Shown here: positions 31,871 to 45,740 of the stretch, piece after piece | How positions within the stretch are numbered: position 1 is the stretch's first letter | Layout: every line of letters starts with the position of its first letter | Source of the DNA: Gymnorhina tibicen | Lineage: Eukaryota; Chordata; Aves; Passeriformes; Artamidae | Length of the DNA stretch: 64,000 nt | Direction: 5' to 3' | Assembly: GCA_013399875.1 (NCBI GenBank) | Contig: VXAZ01008133.1 | Coordinates: 166,183-230,182, forward strand | Program-made: the position numbers and the translations under genes | Notes under the pieces: model-generated | Seen by the model: the letters and a program-made list of their open reading frames with translations, nothing else | Told to the model about the DNA's origin: nothing | Database searches by the model: none

Positions 31871-34800
31871 AACTATCTGGAAGAGAAATGATGATGGAAG
31901 AAAATTGAAAAGAAAGAAAAGAAATTGAAAAGAAGGGAAAAAAACCTGGAAATAACAATTACATCTAAAATAGCAAAATCAAACAATAAATGAATTGGTA
32001 CATAATTTCCCTAGATGTCTAGAAAATACTGTTAACTAGTCCTGGGGCAGCAGAAGGAGAAAGGAAAAAGTTACTGTCATGAATGCTGGGCACTCAACAA
32101 GAAATCACTCATTTTTTCTAGCTCTGTATTAGCAGTACTCATGTACATAACTGTAGGACTTCTAACACAGGTCAAGGACATTGTTAATATTTGAGATTGT
32201 CAAGCTTAGTGCAAATAATAGTCCAGCTTCTCAGTAAATAGAAGAAGGCTACAGTGTGGCCTATACAGAATTTTCTTAATGCAAGCCGAAGAGTTCCTGT
32301 CACGCTACATTCCCTGACAGAGTTTCCCTGCAGCTCCTGCAAGGTAACTAGCATACTTTGAATTTTGCATTGAAGTTTTATTCCCTGGCTAAGCACACCA
32401 CTTAAGTGTTCCCCAAAAGTTACACACTGGACAATGTACCTGGAACACAAACAGATACATTCAAAACAGCCCAAACACACACTGGTGCAGACTGAGCTGG
32501 CTGAACTTTTAGCACAGTCAATCCTGTTGGTTTGCCCAACAGTCATTAGGTCTTTCTAGGGAATTCCAAGCAAGATTATCTTTCATCACCAATTTACACC
32601 ACCCCTAACAAGTTTAAAGTCTCATCCTGATTCACAGTGGAAGCTCATTATGGAGCATGAATCCTGCATATTGTCTAGTACCAAGCTTAAATCCTTCCAT
32701 ATGTGAGGGATGAAAAATTCTTCCTTTCTGAGAAGTTTTTCCTGGAGCAGGCAAGTTCCTTCAGGTGAAGAAATAGTTGAGCCATGTAATGAGGCCCTGC
32801 AAATTCAGCTGAAATCAGGTTAAGATAACCTCAAATGACAAGCAAGAAGAGAATGCTTATTTTCCCTGATTTGCAGTGGCTTTGCTATACTTGGCTACAA
32901 CACAAAGAATTGAGCTCTGATGAGCATTGCAAGAAGAGAAGATGATTGTTTTACCAGCTTGAAAGAGAAGGGAATCTGGGGAATTCATTCTTATTTGTAT
33001 TATTGCAAATATCTTTTGTTTTTTGGCCTGAGAAAAAAAAAAGACCAAAGGACATTTAAAGCCTGCACTTTTTTCTGTAGCATTTTCATCAGCTGACACA
33101 AAGCTGGCCAATTTATTGCTCTGACTGACAGCAGCTGATCAAGTGTTCCCACGGCCACTATCACAGTGTGAAACATTGGGTTCAAAATGGTGATGGGTTC
33201 ATTTGCTGTAATTCTAAATGGGACAGAGCCCAAAACCAGGATCCCAGCTCCCTTGAACTCGAGCTGTTCAAAATTCAGATCCATATCAAAATCTTACTGC
33301 TCAGGCCCATCACTACTTAATTTACCAAGGCTGTTACTGGCACAGCACTTCATTCTGGCTGTCTTCACTATCCCTCACGTGGCAGCCACAATAAATTATG
33401 CAGCTGGGAATGCAATAGCATGCAAAGAGATTGACCTGTGCAAGGATAGTGATCTCTCTCACATGGCTTTGCTGCAGCCCCACGCTGGGCAGAGCAGCAC
33501 TGCCCTCTGCCAAGGGGACCAGGGGTGGATCCCCTACTCTCTTGCACGCAAGTAAATCTGACCTATTCAGCAAATTCTGCCTCCGTCCTGTTAGGTAGCA
33601 GTAGCATTGCAGAGCATCGACCAGAGCAGAGAAGGTTCCCCTTAAGCAGGACTGCTTCTGTCTTTTTTAAAAACCCTGTTAGTGAGCAATTCTATAGCCC
33701 ATAGGAGGACTTCTCAGGTAGGGACTTACGTGCCTTTAATGAAGCCTTCACTTTAGTCTGCTTGTATACTTGCTGGAGAACTGGATGCAGGTTCAATAGC
33801 TAATGGGATCAGTATTCCTACTTCTAAAGCCAGCAGTGTGGTGAAATGCGACTGTGACCACCTGAACCTAAAGCTCAGAGGACGGGTCATTTGGTTGAGA
33901 CTCAGGAGCTGCATGACAAATACAGCAAAAGCGGGTTAGAAACGGGAGCCAAAGGAGCCAGCAAAGTGCACCTCGTGGCTCTTAGTAAAGAGTATGCAGC
34001 AGTTAAGGCCTTTCCCTAAGCATGGAGCAGCCCCAAACTGTTTCTTTATCCTGGCTTTTATGAGAGGGGATCCCACTGCGACGATCCACAAGCCACTCTG
34101 TGCTCCATGCACTGCAGTCTAAGGTCCTCAGGAGATGAAGGCAGCGCAAGATCTCCCTACCCTGGGGCTAACCTGAGTTTTCTTCCAAGGGTGGCACTGC
34201 ACGACTTCAGCAACTGCATCACACACAGTTCCTGGCAGTGTTTCCAGCTGACAAAACCCTCCACAGATGTGGTCTCCTCTTCCTTCCTCACCATGGCCCT
34301 GCAATTAAGTGCTCTCAAGCTACCGTTCCTTCTTCCTCAAGCATAAAAACCTCCCAAAGGAGCAGAGGGGGACAAACTACAAGACCCTGTCTTAGCTCCA
34401 GAGCCTACATAGAGCTGCCGGCTTACAGATCACAAAATGACCTTTCCTCTGCAGAGGAAGAATGGGGGCAGCTGTGTTCCCTATGAGATTGGGAGCTTTA
34501 TCTCCTTCAGAAAAAAGTGCTTCACAGCCTGCCCTTACCTCCATGCAGAGATTCCCAAGGGACAGACATGGAGCAGTGTGGCCTGTGGTAATGCTCATAG
34601 CTAGTTTGCACCTTGCTTTCTGTCTGAAGCATCAAGTATTCACCACGAGTGCCGAGCTACATATGGCACAAGGTATACATTATTCCACTGGCAGCCGTTA
34701 TATGACACTGTAAGTAAAATAAAGTAACAGGTAGATATATTTTTCTTGTTAATCACAAACCTAATTTTCTATTAAAATGTATGAGATGACAAAATCTCAA

Positions 34801-37800
34801 CAAACTCTTTAAAGCTATTACTAGAGGATAAAGTATTCCACCAAAGTATTAATATTAACATCATTAAAAGAGTTTTATCAAGTGTGCCTTTATCTCCAGA
34901 TTGCAAACAATAGCAGCCTGAAGGAGAGATATGCCCTTGAGTATTGTGGTATGAAAACCAACAGCAGTTTTAGAGCCACATAAAGTCTTCTTGTGGCTTC
35001 AAAATTAGGGGAAAAAAATTCTTGGAGCCACAATTATAAGAAGTAATAGAGTAAATGAATCTATTTTTCATCACCTTGGGCTCTGAAAAGAAAACATTTG
35101 AGAATTATATTGATAAGAGAAAGAGCTGAGATATTCAAATGCATTTAATGTTGTTTTAATTGATTAAACTAGATCAGGAGCATTTGAAAATGCATAAAGG
35201 AGCTGTTTCTGCATAAATATTCAAAATATATCTGGTTCAGAAGATAGGTGATGCTTTGTACATGTAAGTGATACAAGATATCTATCTTCCATAAATCCAA
35301 TAATGTCTTAGAGTCCAGAAGATTCAGAGTCTTACATTTTTAGGGTGCATTTTTCCCCCCGTCCTTTGTTCATATGACAGAACTATTTCTCCCTCTCCTC
35401 GTGGGGAGGGAGTGCTTCTGGCAGTCCAGAACTTTAGAAATGGGATTTTAGGTACAGGAAGACAAGGAAAGATTTTTGTTCTACTGTGACAACCCATGCT
35501 AGGTTTGTCCAGGGCTGGTGGTGTCAGTGAGTTACAGATCAAAGCATGTGAAAGCCTGGACAAATCCTCCAGTCGCTATTTGGAAAAATGTATCTACTTC
35601 CTGGCATCTGATTTCCAAGAGAGATCAACACCATTTCACCTCTGAGGATAAGAGCTCAGTTTTTGAAAGCACTAAACCATTGACTCATGGATATCAAGAG
35701 CACCCCATTTGGTCTCCCCAGCTCTCAGGCCTCACAACACAAGTTTAGTAGAGCCTGTGATATCCACTGCTCCTGCCCAGGTCCTGGCAGTCCTGTGCTA
35801 ATGGCACAGAAGCAATTCTTCTTCCTTTTGCTAAAGTCAGGGTTTTTTATAAATCCCAACATTGGGTTACTTCAACAGATTTACCAAGTGGGTCTTGTGG
35901 GCATGAAGGGATGGCCTAGGGGAGAGGACAGAGGTAACCAAAAGCCAGTCCACTGGGAGGCCTGTACCAATATCAAAATTCCCAATCTTGACAAGGTCCC
36001 TTTAAAATGTTTCTTTGTTTCATGATCATAAACTCCAAATAGTCCCCTTTGCCACATCACTATAGCACTGCTCTGAGATGAGGAAAATAGGAGAATATTG
36101 TACTGTAGATGTCTGTCTCCCAGCTGCATTGAGTGATGAGGCTCTCTCTTCCCTGTATGTTCATAAGAGGTAATTTCTTCTAGAGTCTCTCCATAAAAAA
36201 CTCCTTACAGGGAGCCCACCATTAATCTTGAGCACAGTAAGTATTAGCCAACATGGTAAAAAGAACATTAAAAAAAATCTTGTCCCTAAGCTGTGGAAGC
36301 CTAAATAATGACAGTAATAGCATAATCTGACTCTCACACACAAAGTTGTTAACTGACAAAAAAGGAGTTCATGCAAAGCAGAGTACACAATCAGAGCAGA
36401 AAAGCACAACTTTCTTCACTAATTCCCAAATAAATAATACCAAATATATTGCTTTTAAGTGCTTCATTTCTTCTAAAGAAATACTTCTAAAAGAAGTGTT
36501 CCAATGACAGACCATGAAGAGCACTTTATAAAAGATTAATTATATCCTGAAAGTTACAAGTGTCATAGAGTAAGAGGACTGCTGTATAAAACACCAATAT
36601 ACCATTCTACTCAGCCACCCATTTGAGCTAGGCCTGATCCTGAATTTCCAGCTGAGAACTGGAATTATTTAGCAATTATTTAGCTGAACATAAATATTTA
36701 GAGACAGTTTCTGCTAACAAATCTTGCCTCTAGGAGCCAGGCCCATAACAATATTCTTGGCACTAGTTTTTCCACATATAAATCACCCCCCTAACTTCAC
36801 ACCTTCCTTATTTCATTTTTACAATTTTGTAGAATACCCAGTCTAGTTTATTTATGTGATGCTGTATCTCAGATTGTCTATACGAACACTGTTATTAGAT
36901 GTAGTTCTGGCTACATTGTCACCATTAAAAGCAGCCCCACGGTATTAAAACAAGAGACAAGGGAAATAGGATTCTTAGAAGCAGTGGTTCAAAAAAAAAT
37001 TAAAAGGGTTTTCTAGTTGAGGAAAGCACAGACAAACAAAATATCCTCCTTCTCCCTGAGTTCTGCCACAAATCTCTGCATTGCTTCCCTCTATTATACA
37101 GACAGAAACCAGCCAATCAACTGGTTCCCCTTGGGGGACCAGCGAAGTGTATGGTGGACTAAATCTGGTAATTTAGGTGCTTATCAAGCATGTGGCCGGG
37201 GAAGGCCTGACTCTGGCTGGAGCAAGCACAGAGCAGCTGGTGCCCAGTTTCTACCCCTGCCCTCTGAGATTTGCCTTTTCCAAAGGAAAGCCCAATGAAA
37301 ACAGCTCAACATTTGCAACTCCATACGAATCGTGTTGCAAGGAAACCAGTAACTAAGCAGGTCTCTTAAGCCAGAACAAAGATTTACCACCTGAACTGGC
37401 CCAAGAGGATCTGCTGGAGGTGAGGTTGAAGAGTTGGCAGTCATCTGCTGTGGACCTACGCAAACCACCCTCCCTCCCTCCATCACTGACACGGGTGTAC
37501 TGGAGCAAAATTATAGTAATTCAGCTAAGATGAGACATGAAAATATTCCCCACTACTAAAGCTCATTTTAAATGCATCGTTGCTGGCACAACTCTCTTTC
37601 TATTAAGCTACACAGAAATTCAGGGCATCCTGCAAGTTATTCCTTGCATCTGTTGTAACCTGGCCATTTTTTTTCTTTGTGAAAAAACACCTTTTTTGAC
37701 AGCAAGCCCATAGTGCTCCAATAAAATTGGCTATTTGCCTTGCTTTGTTTGTTTTGCACCTTTTAGACACAAATGGAGCGTGTCACAAGTTCACTGCTTC

Positions 37801-40659
37801 AGTTTCCTGGAGCAGAGCATGAAGCCTTACAAGAGGAAACAAGCTTTGAGGATGAGCTGTTTAACTGCAAGTGGAGAAGTGCTGAGCAGGCAGGGAGAGC
37901 AGTGGCCACAAGCAACAGCCCTTGGATACAGGTGATCTGCCTGTTCCTGATGTGGGAACAGCACTACCTTCCTTACCATGGAAGCAAGTCACGGTTAAAA
38001 ACATGGCCTTCCCAGGGCTCCACAATGTATTACGGAGAGAAAGAATCAAAAAGCCCCTAAGCCAGCTTCTGCTGCCTGTGTTTGTTCAAACAATTGCTTC
38101 ACACTGCTGCAGCTTGAACCTTGCAGTTCCAGCAGACTTTAATTCATGGAAACCTGCCCCAACAAAGAGCTTACCAATTTTCAACTCTAAATGCAGAGGG
38201 AAAAGTAGCAATAGCAGCAGCACCACAGCTGAGTTCTCTATAGATAGTAAATAAATCATGGGAACAACAATCCCCAATTTCACATTAATTGTTTGGAAAT
38301 CTCTACAACATCAAACATTTTGTTAAAAATCTAGAAAAAAATCAGCACGGCTCCTTTGTTTTTTCTGTTGTTGTTTTGCTTTAAAATGATTTGTTCTAAA
38401 TACAGCTTAACATGCAGATGACTGGTTTGAGACTAGTCTATTTCTTGAAGTCAGAAAAAAACCCCACAGTAATGGTTTGATATGGGGATATCGGCAGAGA
38501 GGCTATTTAATAACAGAGATACCTGGAAGAATACTCAACTCTGGCACAAAGATGGGGACAGCCAGGCCTTGGGTTGTTCCAATGAATTTGCCTCTATTTG
38601 ACTTAACTTGGGCAAGAGCATTTTTCAAATCAGAGTGAATAGTCCCTCATTGATTATGAGGCATTGGAGGACAGCAGATAAAACAAATCTGAAGTTCCTC
38701 ACAAAAGAATGAAAGAAGTTAATGACTTGCTAGGGGTTTTTTTTCACTTTGCTAGTGTCACATTCAGAAAGGAAGAGTCAGTTCAGTTTTTTAAGAACCA
38801 CTGTCTCTGCTCATGTTGCACTTTGACATATACAGCCTGATCTTGCCCTTGTCCTTTTTCATTTGTTTATTTTTTGGCTGATTTATTTGCAATTCAAACC
38901 CATATCTAATTACTGCCCAGTAACAACATTTCCTTTTTTACAGAGCAATTGCTTTCCATATTTTGGCTTTCCATTGAATTTCAGTGTTCTGGATCACTTG
39001 CCTCTATTGTTCTATCTGAGCTACTGTTTTTCCCCACACTGAATCCCTTTATGCTGTTTTTTGCCGATGATTCTAGCCTCTCTATGGCCTATTGTAATTT
39101 TCTATCTTCACTCAGATTTGCAACTTCTTTTGACTTTGTGTCATCTGACCATGAATTACATTAGCATAACTATTTCTTTCCTCTTCCAAATTTGATGCCT
39201 AACAACCAGCTCCTTTGTGTTGAAAACAAAGAAGTAGTTAAAATATAACTCTCCAACGTGTTGATAAAAGCTGTCACAGGATTTCCCTAATTTATTCCCA
39301 GCAACTACCTGGCCTATATTAATAGATTCACCTAAAAGGTAGGCTTTTCTAGCCTAGACCTTCCTCAATGGTTAGCAAAATAAAAACCCCAGCAAAATAA
39401 GGAAACAAAAGAAATCATTAAATTCCTTTATAGTTTTTACTTTGCCCTGATTCATGTCATGTTCCTCATTTTAACCTTTCTGGCTAAATTCTTAATGGTG
39501 AAGTGGAAATAAAAAGAAAGCAAATTGAGCTAAAGTCTATAGTGCTGAGTCACTGCTCTCCTCCCACTCCTTTCAGCTGTGTCTGTTACAGATAGATAGC
39601 TTCAAACTCAGCCTCTGGGGGTTGGTAATTATGGGAGATGTGGCAATGGGACTTAGGGACAGGATAGGTAGTAAAGACCTTTTTTGGGTGGTGAGGGAGG
39701 TTTTCTCTAGTTATTAAAGATCCTAAAATAACCCGAATATTCTTTCTAAGTGAAGAATTCTGGCCAAATTTTCTTGCACTATGTAGCATTTTAGGTGTAC
39801 AGTAAGATGAGAAGGGATTGTGGGTTACTTAAATCCCAGAAGAAAAATGCTGAGAAGTGGCTACATCTGGGAAAGACTTTTTCAGAGGAACTGAGCATAA
39901 AACAAATGATTTACTAGTGATCCTTAGCTTAAGTTGCTTTTAGTGCAAGCAGCCATATTGTATTAAGGGAGCTTTTGGTATGACTGTAAGATGTGGGTTT
40001 ATAACTGTGTCGAAATTGAACTGCATTTTAAATCTTTATGAGATGGTATTAAAGATTCACTGATATCAGAATATCTACCATCTGGGCTATTCTCTAGTAG
40101 TTGGGAAATGGCTATTTCTTGGAGCCTCCAGGTCTATTTTAACCTGCCATCGGCTGTAACACCTGTTCCCCAGACCATTTTGTGGGCACTAATGTCTTTT
40201 CCTATTCTCATGGTGTTGCACAGGCAGAAATGAACGAAATTCAGACATCATGTTCTCCTGGAGGTTTCACATGGTCCTCAAAGTTCCTTCTACTCTAGTA
40301 GCAAATCCTCAAATTAATGCAGCCAACACCACAATACCAACCTTTGTTTCAGAACGTGTCCCAGCAAAAGGTGTTCAGGAAAAATACTTCTGATTAATAA
40401 AATTTTTTCCTTCACTACCCGTCAGCCTGCAAACCAGTTGGTGACATGAGCCAACTGTGTCTTGGCTGCCCGTCGCATCCCGTAATGTATGGTCCCAGTG
40501 TGGGTAGGGGACCGTAATTCACTTGCAGGACTCTGCTGATGTCAGACAGCGCCTGAGCAGTTTATGAACAGCCGCAGAGCCTTGAGAATGAATTACGACG
40601 CTGCATTCACTCCTAGGACATCTGTTGTTGTTCAATATAGAGTATACTTTCTGTAAATT

Positions 40660-40677
40660 AAAAAAAAAAAAAAAAAA
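40660..40677. repeat. Poly-A run (18 A)
   Basis: Eighteen A in a row follow tgtaaatt. There is no target-site duplication or retrocopy body that I can recognise upstream, so I treat it as a simple repeat rather than a retroposition tail. Confidence 0.9.
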
Positions 40678-41330
40678 CGCACAGCAACAACTGCACTACT
40701 TCTTCACCCACTCTTCAGTTTCCAAAGTATCTTTTTTTCCCCCCATATTTGAAACCAAGCAGACTCACTAGAAAAACAGAGGTTTGCCATGGTATTTTCT
40801 TGCTAGAGTTGCAGGGCCATCACTCAAGACTATGGTAGCTTTGTAGCACAGGTAAAAGGGTGATTTCCCTTTCGTGTTTGTGTGTGCATAACCATTGACT
40901 CTACAAAGCCAAATTCCAACTAAATCGGTTTAAAGCCACTATCTTTATTATTTGAGAATTATCAATTCCCATCAAATTTCTTACCTTTTGTCTGATCTGA
41001 ATGTAAAAGCCTCTTGCCATGTCACTTTAATTCTACTTCCATAGTAGGTTCAGTTGCACTGGGGTAAATCTGAAGTAATCTGGTGCATTTTGTTTCTTTG
41101 CCAGTACAAGTGACTCAAATCCTTGGAGTTATTCCAGTTTTTCAGCTTTTGGCCCAGAGAAGCTAGTTACAGCATGTGACATCAAAGAGGCGTTTGTGAA
41201 AAACTTTGTTAAATGGTCTATTTATGAACATTTCTGGCCATGTGTCATGTTTTCTGTAGGTTTCCCCCCTCCTCCTATTTTATTACTAGGGACATTTGCC
41301 TGAAAACAGACTATTTGTTACTTAGCAAGT

Positions 41331-41476
41331 TCATTTGCTCCTGCTGCTTATTCCTCACTTGAAGTCACTCCTGTGATTGTGGCATCATAATTAGTTGCTC
41401 TGGAGATGATTATGATGTCACAGAGGACTATGTGTTATATGGCTGCAAGTGATGAATAAGCAGCAGGAGCAGATGA
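41331..41476. repeat. 146-bp imperfect inverted repeat
   Basis: The outer arms 41331-41361 (tcatttgctcctgctgctta...) and 41446-41476 (...gaataagcagcaggagcaga plus tga) are complementary at 29 of 31 positions. Inner arms 41380-41391 and 41409-41420 pair at 11 of 12, around a 17-nt loop. The middle segments pair poorly. The whole stretch could fold into one long hairpin. It may be a MITE with terminal inverted repeats, or one of the anciently exapted hairpin-type conserved repeats of vertebrates (Eulor/UCON-like); I cannot assign the family. No coding capacity. Confidence 0.85.
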
Positions 41477-44400
41477 TCTCTCAAGCAATAAAGACCATGT
41501 CTTTATGAAAATATCCCTGGAAATAGAAAGGCTGAAATTCTGTATTAAAGCAATGAAATAGTTTCTAGTATGTCAACAGTTTCCACAAAATAGCAGTGTT
41601 TCTTTTAAGGGGGGAATGGTTTTGGAGGGGAGGGGTTATGCCCTTCCTATCAGCTATGTGCATCACTTTACAATGACTTTTGAAATATTTGGCCTTCACT
41701 TGTCCCTAGTGAATTACAGAGAGATTGAACGAGTTATACCTATCAATAAAAAGATGATGTATCCTACATAAAATAGAACGTTCATTTCTGATGGTCAGTG
41801 ACCCCCTTTACTACCTCTCAATCATCACAGGAAACAGTAAATTAGGTGGGCATTGACACATAGCCTAGATCCCACCACTGTCCTGCTCCAGCCAGAACGG
41901 TCTTTGCCGAAGGGGTGTCCTGCAGGCCGGGGTAGGCAGGATCCACACACACCCAGCCCTGTACCTGCAGCAGAGGCTCCTTGCACAGGACACTTCCTCG
42001 CACAGAAAACTGTCTCCCAACCAGGCACTTCTTGGCACGTCAATCTTCTCCTGAAATCTTTCTGCTGGCACAGTGCCCTCAACTTTGGAGCTCTTCTTGG
42101 GTCTCCTCTGGGTCAAGGAAATAGTTCATCTCACCCCTTTCCTTTTTCACACTGTTTTATTCTCACCTCTACCTTCTTCCCAGCTGCCTACAATGGACAG
42201 GAGGCAGGAAGACTGACTCCAGGTCACTTACATAACAATAACTTACGTAATATCTAAAAAAGAGACATTTCTGCCAGGCATAGTTGAAGGTAGATGCCAC
42301 CTTGTTTGTTTTCTATTCACTTGGTTTTGACCCACCTGCATGCTAGAGTTGCCCTCTCTAATCCTCTAAACCCCATAGGTATAATTCCCAGATAAGACCT
42401 TATCTCCATTGCAGCATTTCAGTCTTTCCAAATGTCAAATCTAAAGAACTATGCATTCCTAAAAAAAGTAGGCTTTAATTTATTGTTTAATACATTTGGT
42501 GTTGCTTATTTTATCTGATTGGTTAATCTAACTTAATCTAGTGGGACAAAAAAATCTGCTTGGCGCCACAAAATACAAGGGAATGCTTTTCCTACTCTGA
42601 CTACAAAGCTTGCTCTTTAATTGTACAAATATTTGTGGGTTTGGCTAACGTGAGCACCAATTTGTTATTTTAGCAAAAAGGTTCAAATAATTTAGAACAC
42701 ACTAAGAAAATATTCACTGCCTTTTTGCAAACAGTGACATGTTAAATGTTTAAGAGCAACTACTGTGCTACTGAAAGGACTTTGCAAGTAGACACTTGTG
42801 AAAAGAGAAAGCAAAATTTTCAGTGGTTATTTTCTGGAATGTTGAAAAATACAGCTTGCAAGAACCTGCCTTGTGGGCAGACAGTCTCACTGTGTCCCTA
42901 GTTATTTATTTTAATTAGTGTTTTGGGCTTTTTTAACCTCTGACATGGGTTTTTGTTTCAGAGGGCTTTACCCTTCTAGTCTTCAAGAAGAAAAGTGTCT
43001 GCTGCTGCAAAAATAAGAAAGGCAATGATTGAGCATCTGCACAGTCCTGTCGCCAGGCAAATGGGGACTCACTGAATTCAGATAAATACCTCTGGCTCTT
43101 GAGGAGGGGAACTTCAATAAATCTCAGCTTCATCCTGATTACAGACCACGTTGTAAGTGATCGTTTTACAGCAACGCTTGGTGAGATCAATAGCCACTTG
43201 CCCCGAGAGTTTCTCTGGGAGCGCTTCCCTTGCTGGGCAGGGTGAGCCAGCAGCACAGTGGCTGCTGCTGAAGGGCAGTGTGAGTGCTGGGAGGCGTTGG
43301 GGCCGTGACATGCCATGCAGCCTTCTCCTCCCACTCCTTGCATCAAGTCGTGGAGTGGCAACCCATCTGCCAGGATGCTTTTTGGCAGCCGTGAGGGGCC
43401 TCTAGGGAATTCTTCCTGCAATGTTTAAACCCTGGCACAAACTCCAAGCTCAGAAATCTCAGAAAACCCATGGCTTTGGGTGCACACGGAGCACTCTGTT
43501 TTTCCACCCTCACATGCCATGGGCTAAGTGCACGGATTTAAATGGCAGAGCATCTATTGAAAAAGGGAGAAAGGAACAAAAAGAAGAAGAAAAATATGAA
43601 CATATTAGTAATGGCTAACTACCAGCCTCCAGAGCACTCTGGCCACAGTCCAACCCTTCCCTTGGCAAGGATGAGTGACAGCATTGGTGACAAGTTGCCG
43701 CTTTCCTCCTCCAGCCATTACCCTCACGGAGGTGCAGCATTTCCACAGCTATTGTCTCACTGGGTGTCAGGCTGCACCACCTTAGCCAAGAAACCACTAG
43801 TCCCAATCCCAATGCTCCCAATGCTCCACCACTGCTGCTCACCTTACTTGCTACCTGTTGCTCTCACTGCCAGGTCTGCCACACAGCTGTCTGGGAGCCC
43901 TGTGCTGCCAGCATGTTCTCCTCCAGGCCTTTGTCCTGCTGAAGTGATTCTTCATATCATTGCTTTAACTCCCTCGAGCTGGACTTCAGGGCTTCCTTTG
44001 CCTCCCTGCTCCCCGAGGCTGCCAACATGCGGCATCAGGCTGTGGTGGCATCTCCTCTAGGAGTCTCAGGGGGAGTGAAGGTGTCCAAACTTTTCACAGA
44101 GTCCCCCCTTCCCTCTACTGTGACCTTTAATAGAAATAACCTGTCTGGAGATAAAACCCATTGTCCTTTCCCTTTCAAGTCTCCAAGAAACAGAGAAAGA
44201 GCTCTCCCACCCCTGGGGCATCGTGGCTTTTTCTGAAGCTCTTCACCAGAAACTGCTGCTGTGCTGTGGCCTTGGGCCCCACCTTCCCGCTGTAGCTGTT
44301 TGTTTGTTTGCTTGGTTTTGCCAAAAGTGGATAAAACACACATCAATTTCTTTCTTGAGGGAAAAAAGCAAAGACATTATCAGACATTCACAGTGGCTCA

Positions 44401-45686
44401 TGTCAGCCCTATTCAGAAGGAGACATGAGGTTAAGTCTTTAGCTGACTGGATGGAGTTGCTGAAAACCTGAGCATGAAGAAGACATTTCTAATGTCTCTC
44501 TCTGTGGTGCTGGAGGGAAAAGCAGAGTCTGTGCACTGCTTTCTGGGCTTTCTGCTCAGATCAGCAACAAGGTTTTAGGTGAAGCAATGGCTGGTTGATT
44601 GAATATGACTGAAGCATATAAACTTCACCCAGCTGAAAAGGACATCGAGAGAAAGAGTTGGTAGTTAAAGGAAGGGGGGACAAGTTGGGAATGACAGCCT
44701 TCATCATGAGGGGGACAAAATCACATATCAAACCATCTCAAGCATTCCAACATCTCCTTGACCAATCCCATTCAGAAAATGCCTACCTAAAAACTGGGTT
44801 ACTTGTCACACGGTGTTAAAAGGGACATCAGCCTCACATCTAGAAGAGCTTTGCCTTCGCTCGGCTCTGGGTCATACCTATGTGTCTTGTGACTTGCTCT
44901 CCTTTACAGACATGTAGGTGTGCCTGGAAACCCTTCAAAACCACCCCTGACCTGGGACCACAGCAGAGATCATTGCTGCGCTTAATGCAGTAACCTGCAC
45001 AGATGCCCAGATGGTTTAGAAAACTGTCTATTCACTAACCTCTGTCTCAGAGCATGGCAAGATGTACAACTTTAAACAAATGCCCTCTCTTCAAGAAAAG
45101 TTGGGAGGTTTTGTTGCTCCAAGTTAAAGAGCATTAAACAAGGAGAATGTAGGTCCTGTCGATTCCCCCAACTGGTATTTTTTACCTCCTGGAGGACACA
45201 GTAACTGCTGAGACTGCAGAAGTATTATCTTGCTTTCAGAGAGCTCTCTGATGAGGAATTCAGCGCTGTAGCTGTGGCACGGCACGAGACACGTGGTTGG
45301 GATGTAAAAAAGTGAAAAATAAGGCCCAAAGAGCTAGAATGTCTGTGATGAAGCTCCTCCTTCAGCAAAATGGGAAGTGTTAAAGCTCTGAATATCAACC
45401 AGCACTTCCCACAGGCAGTGGGATTCACTGGCAGGATTTGCCAGTGTCTCTAAAACACTGAATCCTTTCCTTAAATTAAAATTGTGACCAACTAGAGGCA
45501 AAGCAAATTACTAAGGTAATCAAAAATGAGTGACATTACTCTTGTAAAAGAAATCTACAAAGTGAAATTCACTGTAGGATGCATGAAAACTCCATCAGTT
45601 CTTTGTTTTATGTAAATGAACCCCCCAAACACTTGCAAATCACAGAAAATTGTAAAAATGCACCACAGAGTTCAAGTTTACAATTC

Positions 45687-45740
45687 AATAATAATAGTGT
45701 AGAGTATAATAATAATAATGTAATAGCAATAATAATAAAC
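45687..45740. repeat. Interrupted (AAT)n microsatellite
   Basis: Three blocks of aataataat-type repeats are separated by short interruptions (tagtgtagag and tgtaatagc). It is a simple repeat, likely length-variable. Confidence 0.85.

Larger units (their letters stand above)
31001..41300. other. Intergenic, no gene seen
   Basis: No supported gene. It contains a possible CR1 fragment (about 31795-31870), a purine-rich run (about 31900-31940), a CpG-containing patch at about 40480-40625 that stands out from its surroundings, and an 18-A run (40660-40677). Open frames such as 33187-33555 and 37922-38254 lack any recognisable motif and compete with frames on the other strand. Confidence 0.6.

Noticed and set aside
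40660..40677. Tail of a processed pseudogene
   Set aside because: No coding remnant upstream and no flanking target-site duplication that I can see.
41331..41476. MicroRNA precursor
   Set aside because: The best pairing is in the outer arms about 84 nt apart, with a poorly paired middle, unlike a compact pre-miRNA. It fits an inverted-repeat element better.
42933..44060. Long frames on both strands as possible orphan genes
   Set aside because: No motif, no start or splice context, and competing frames; length is explained by composition.
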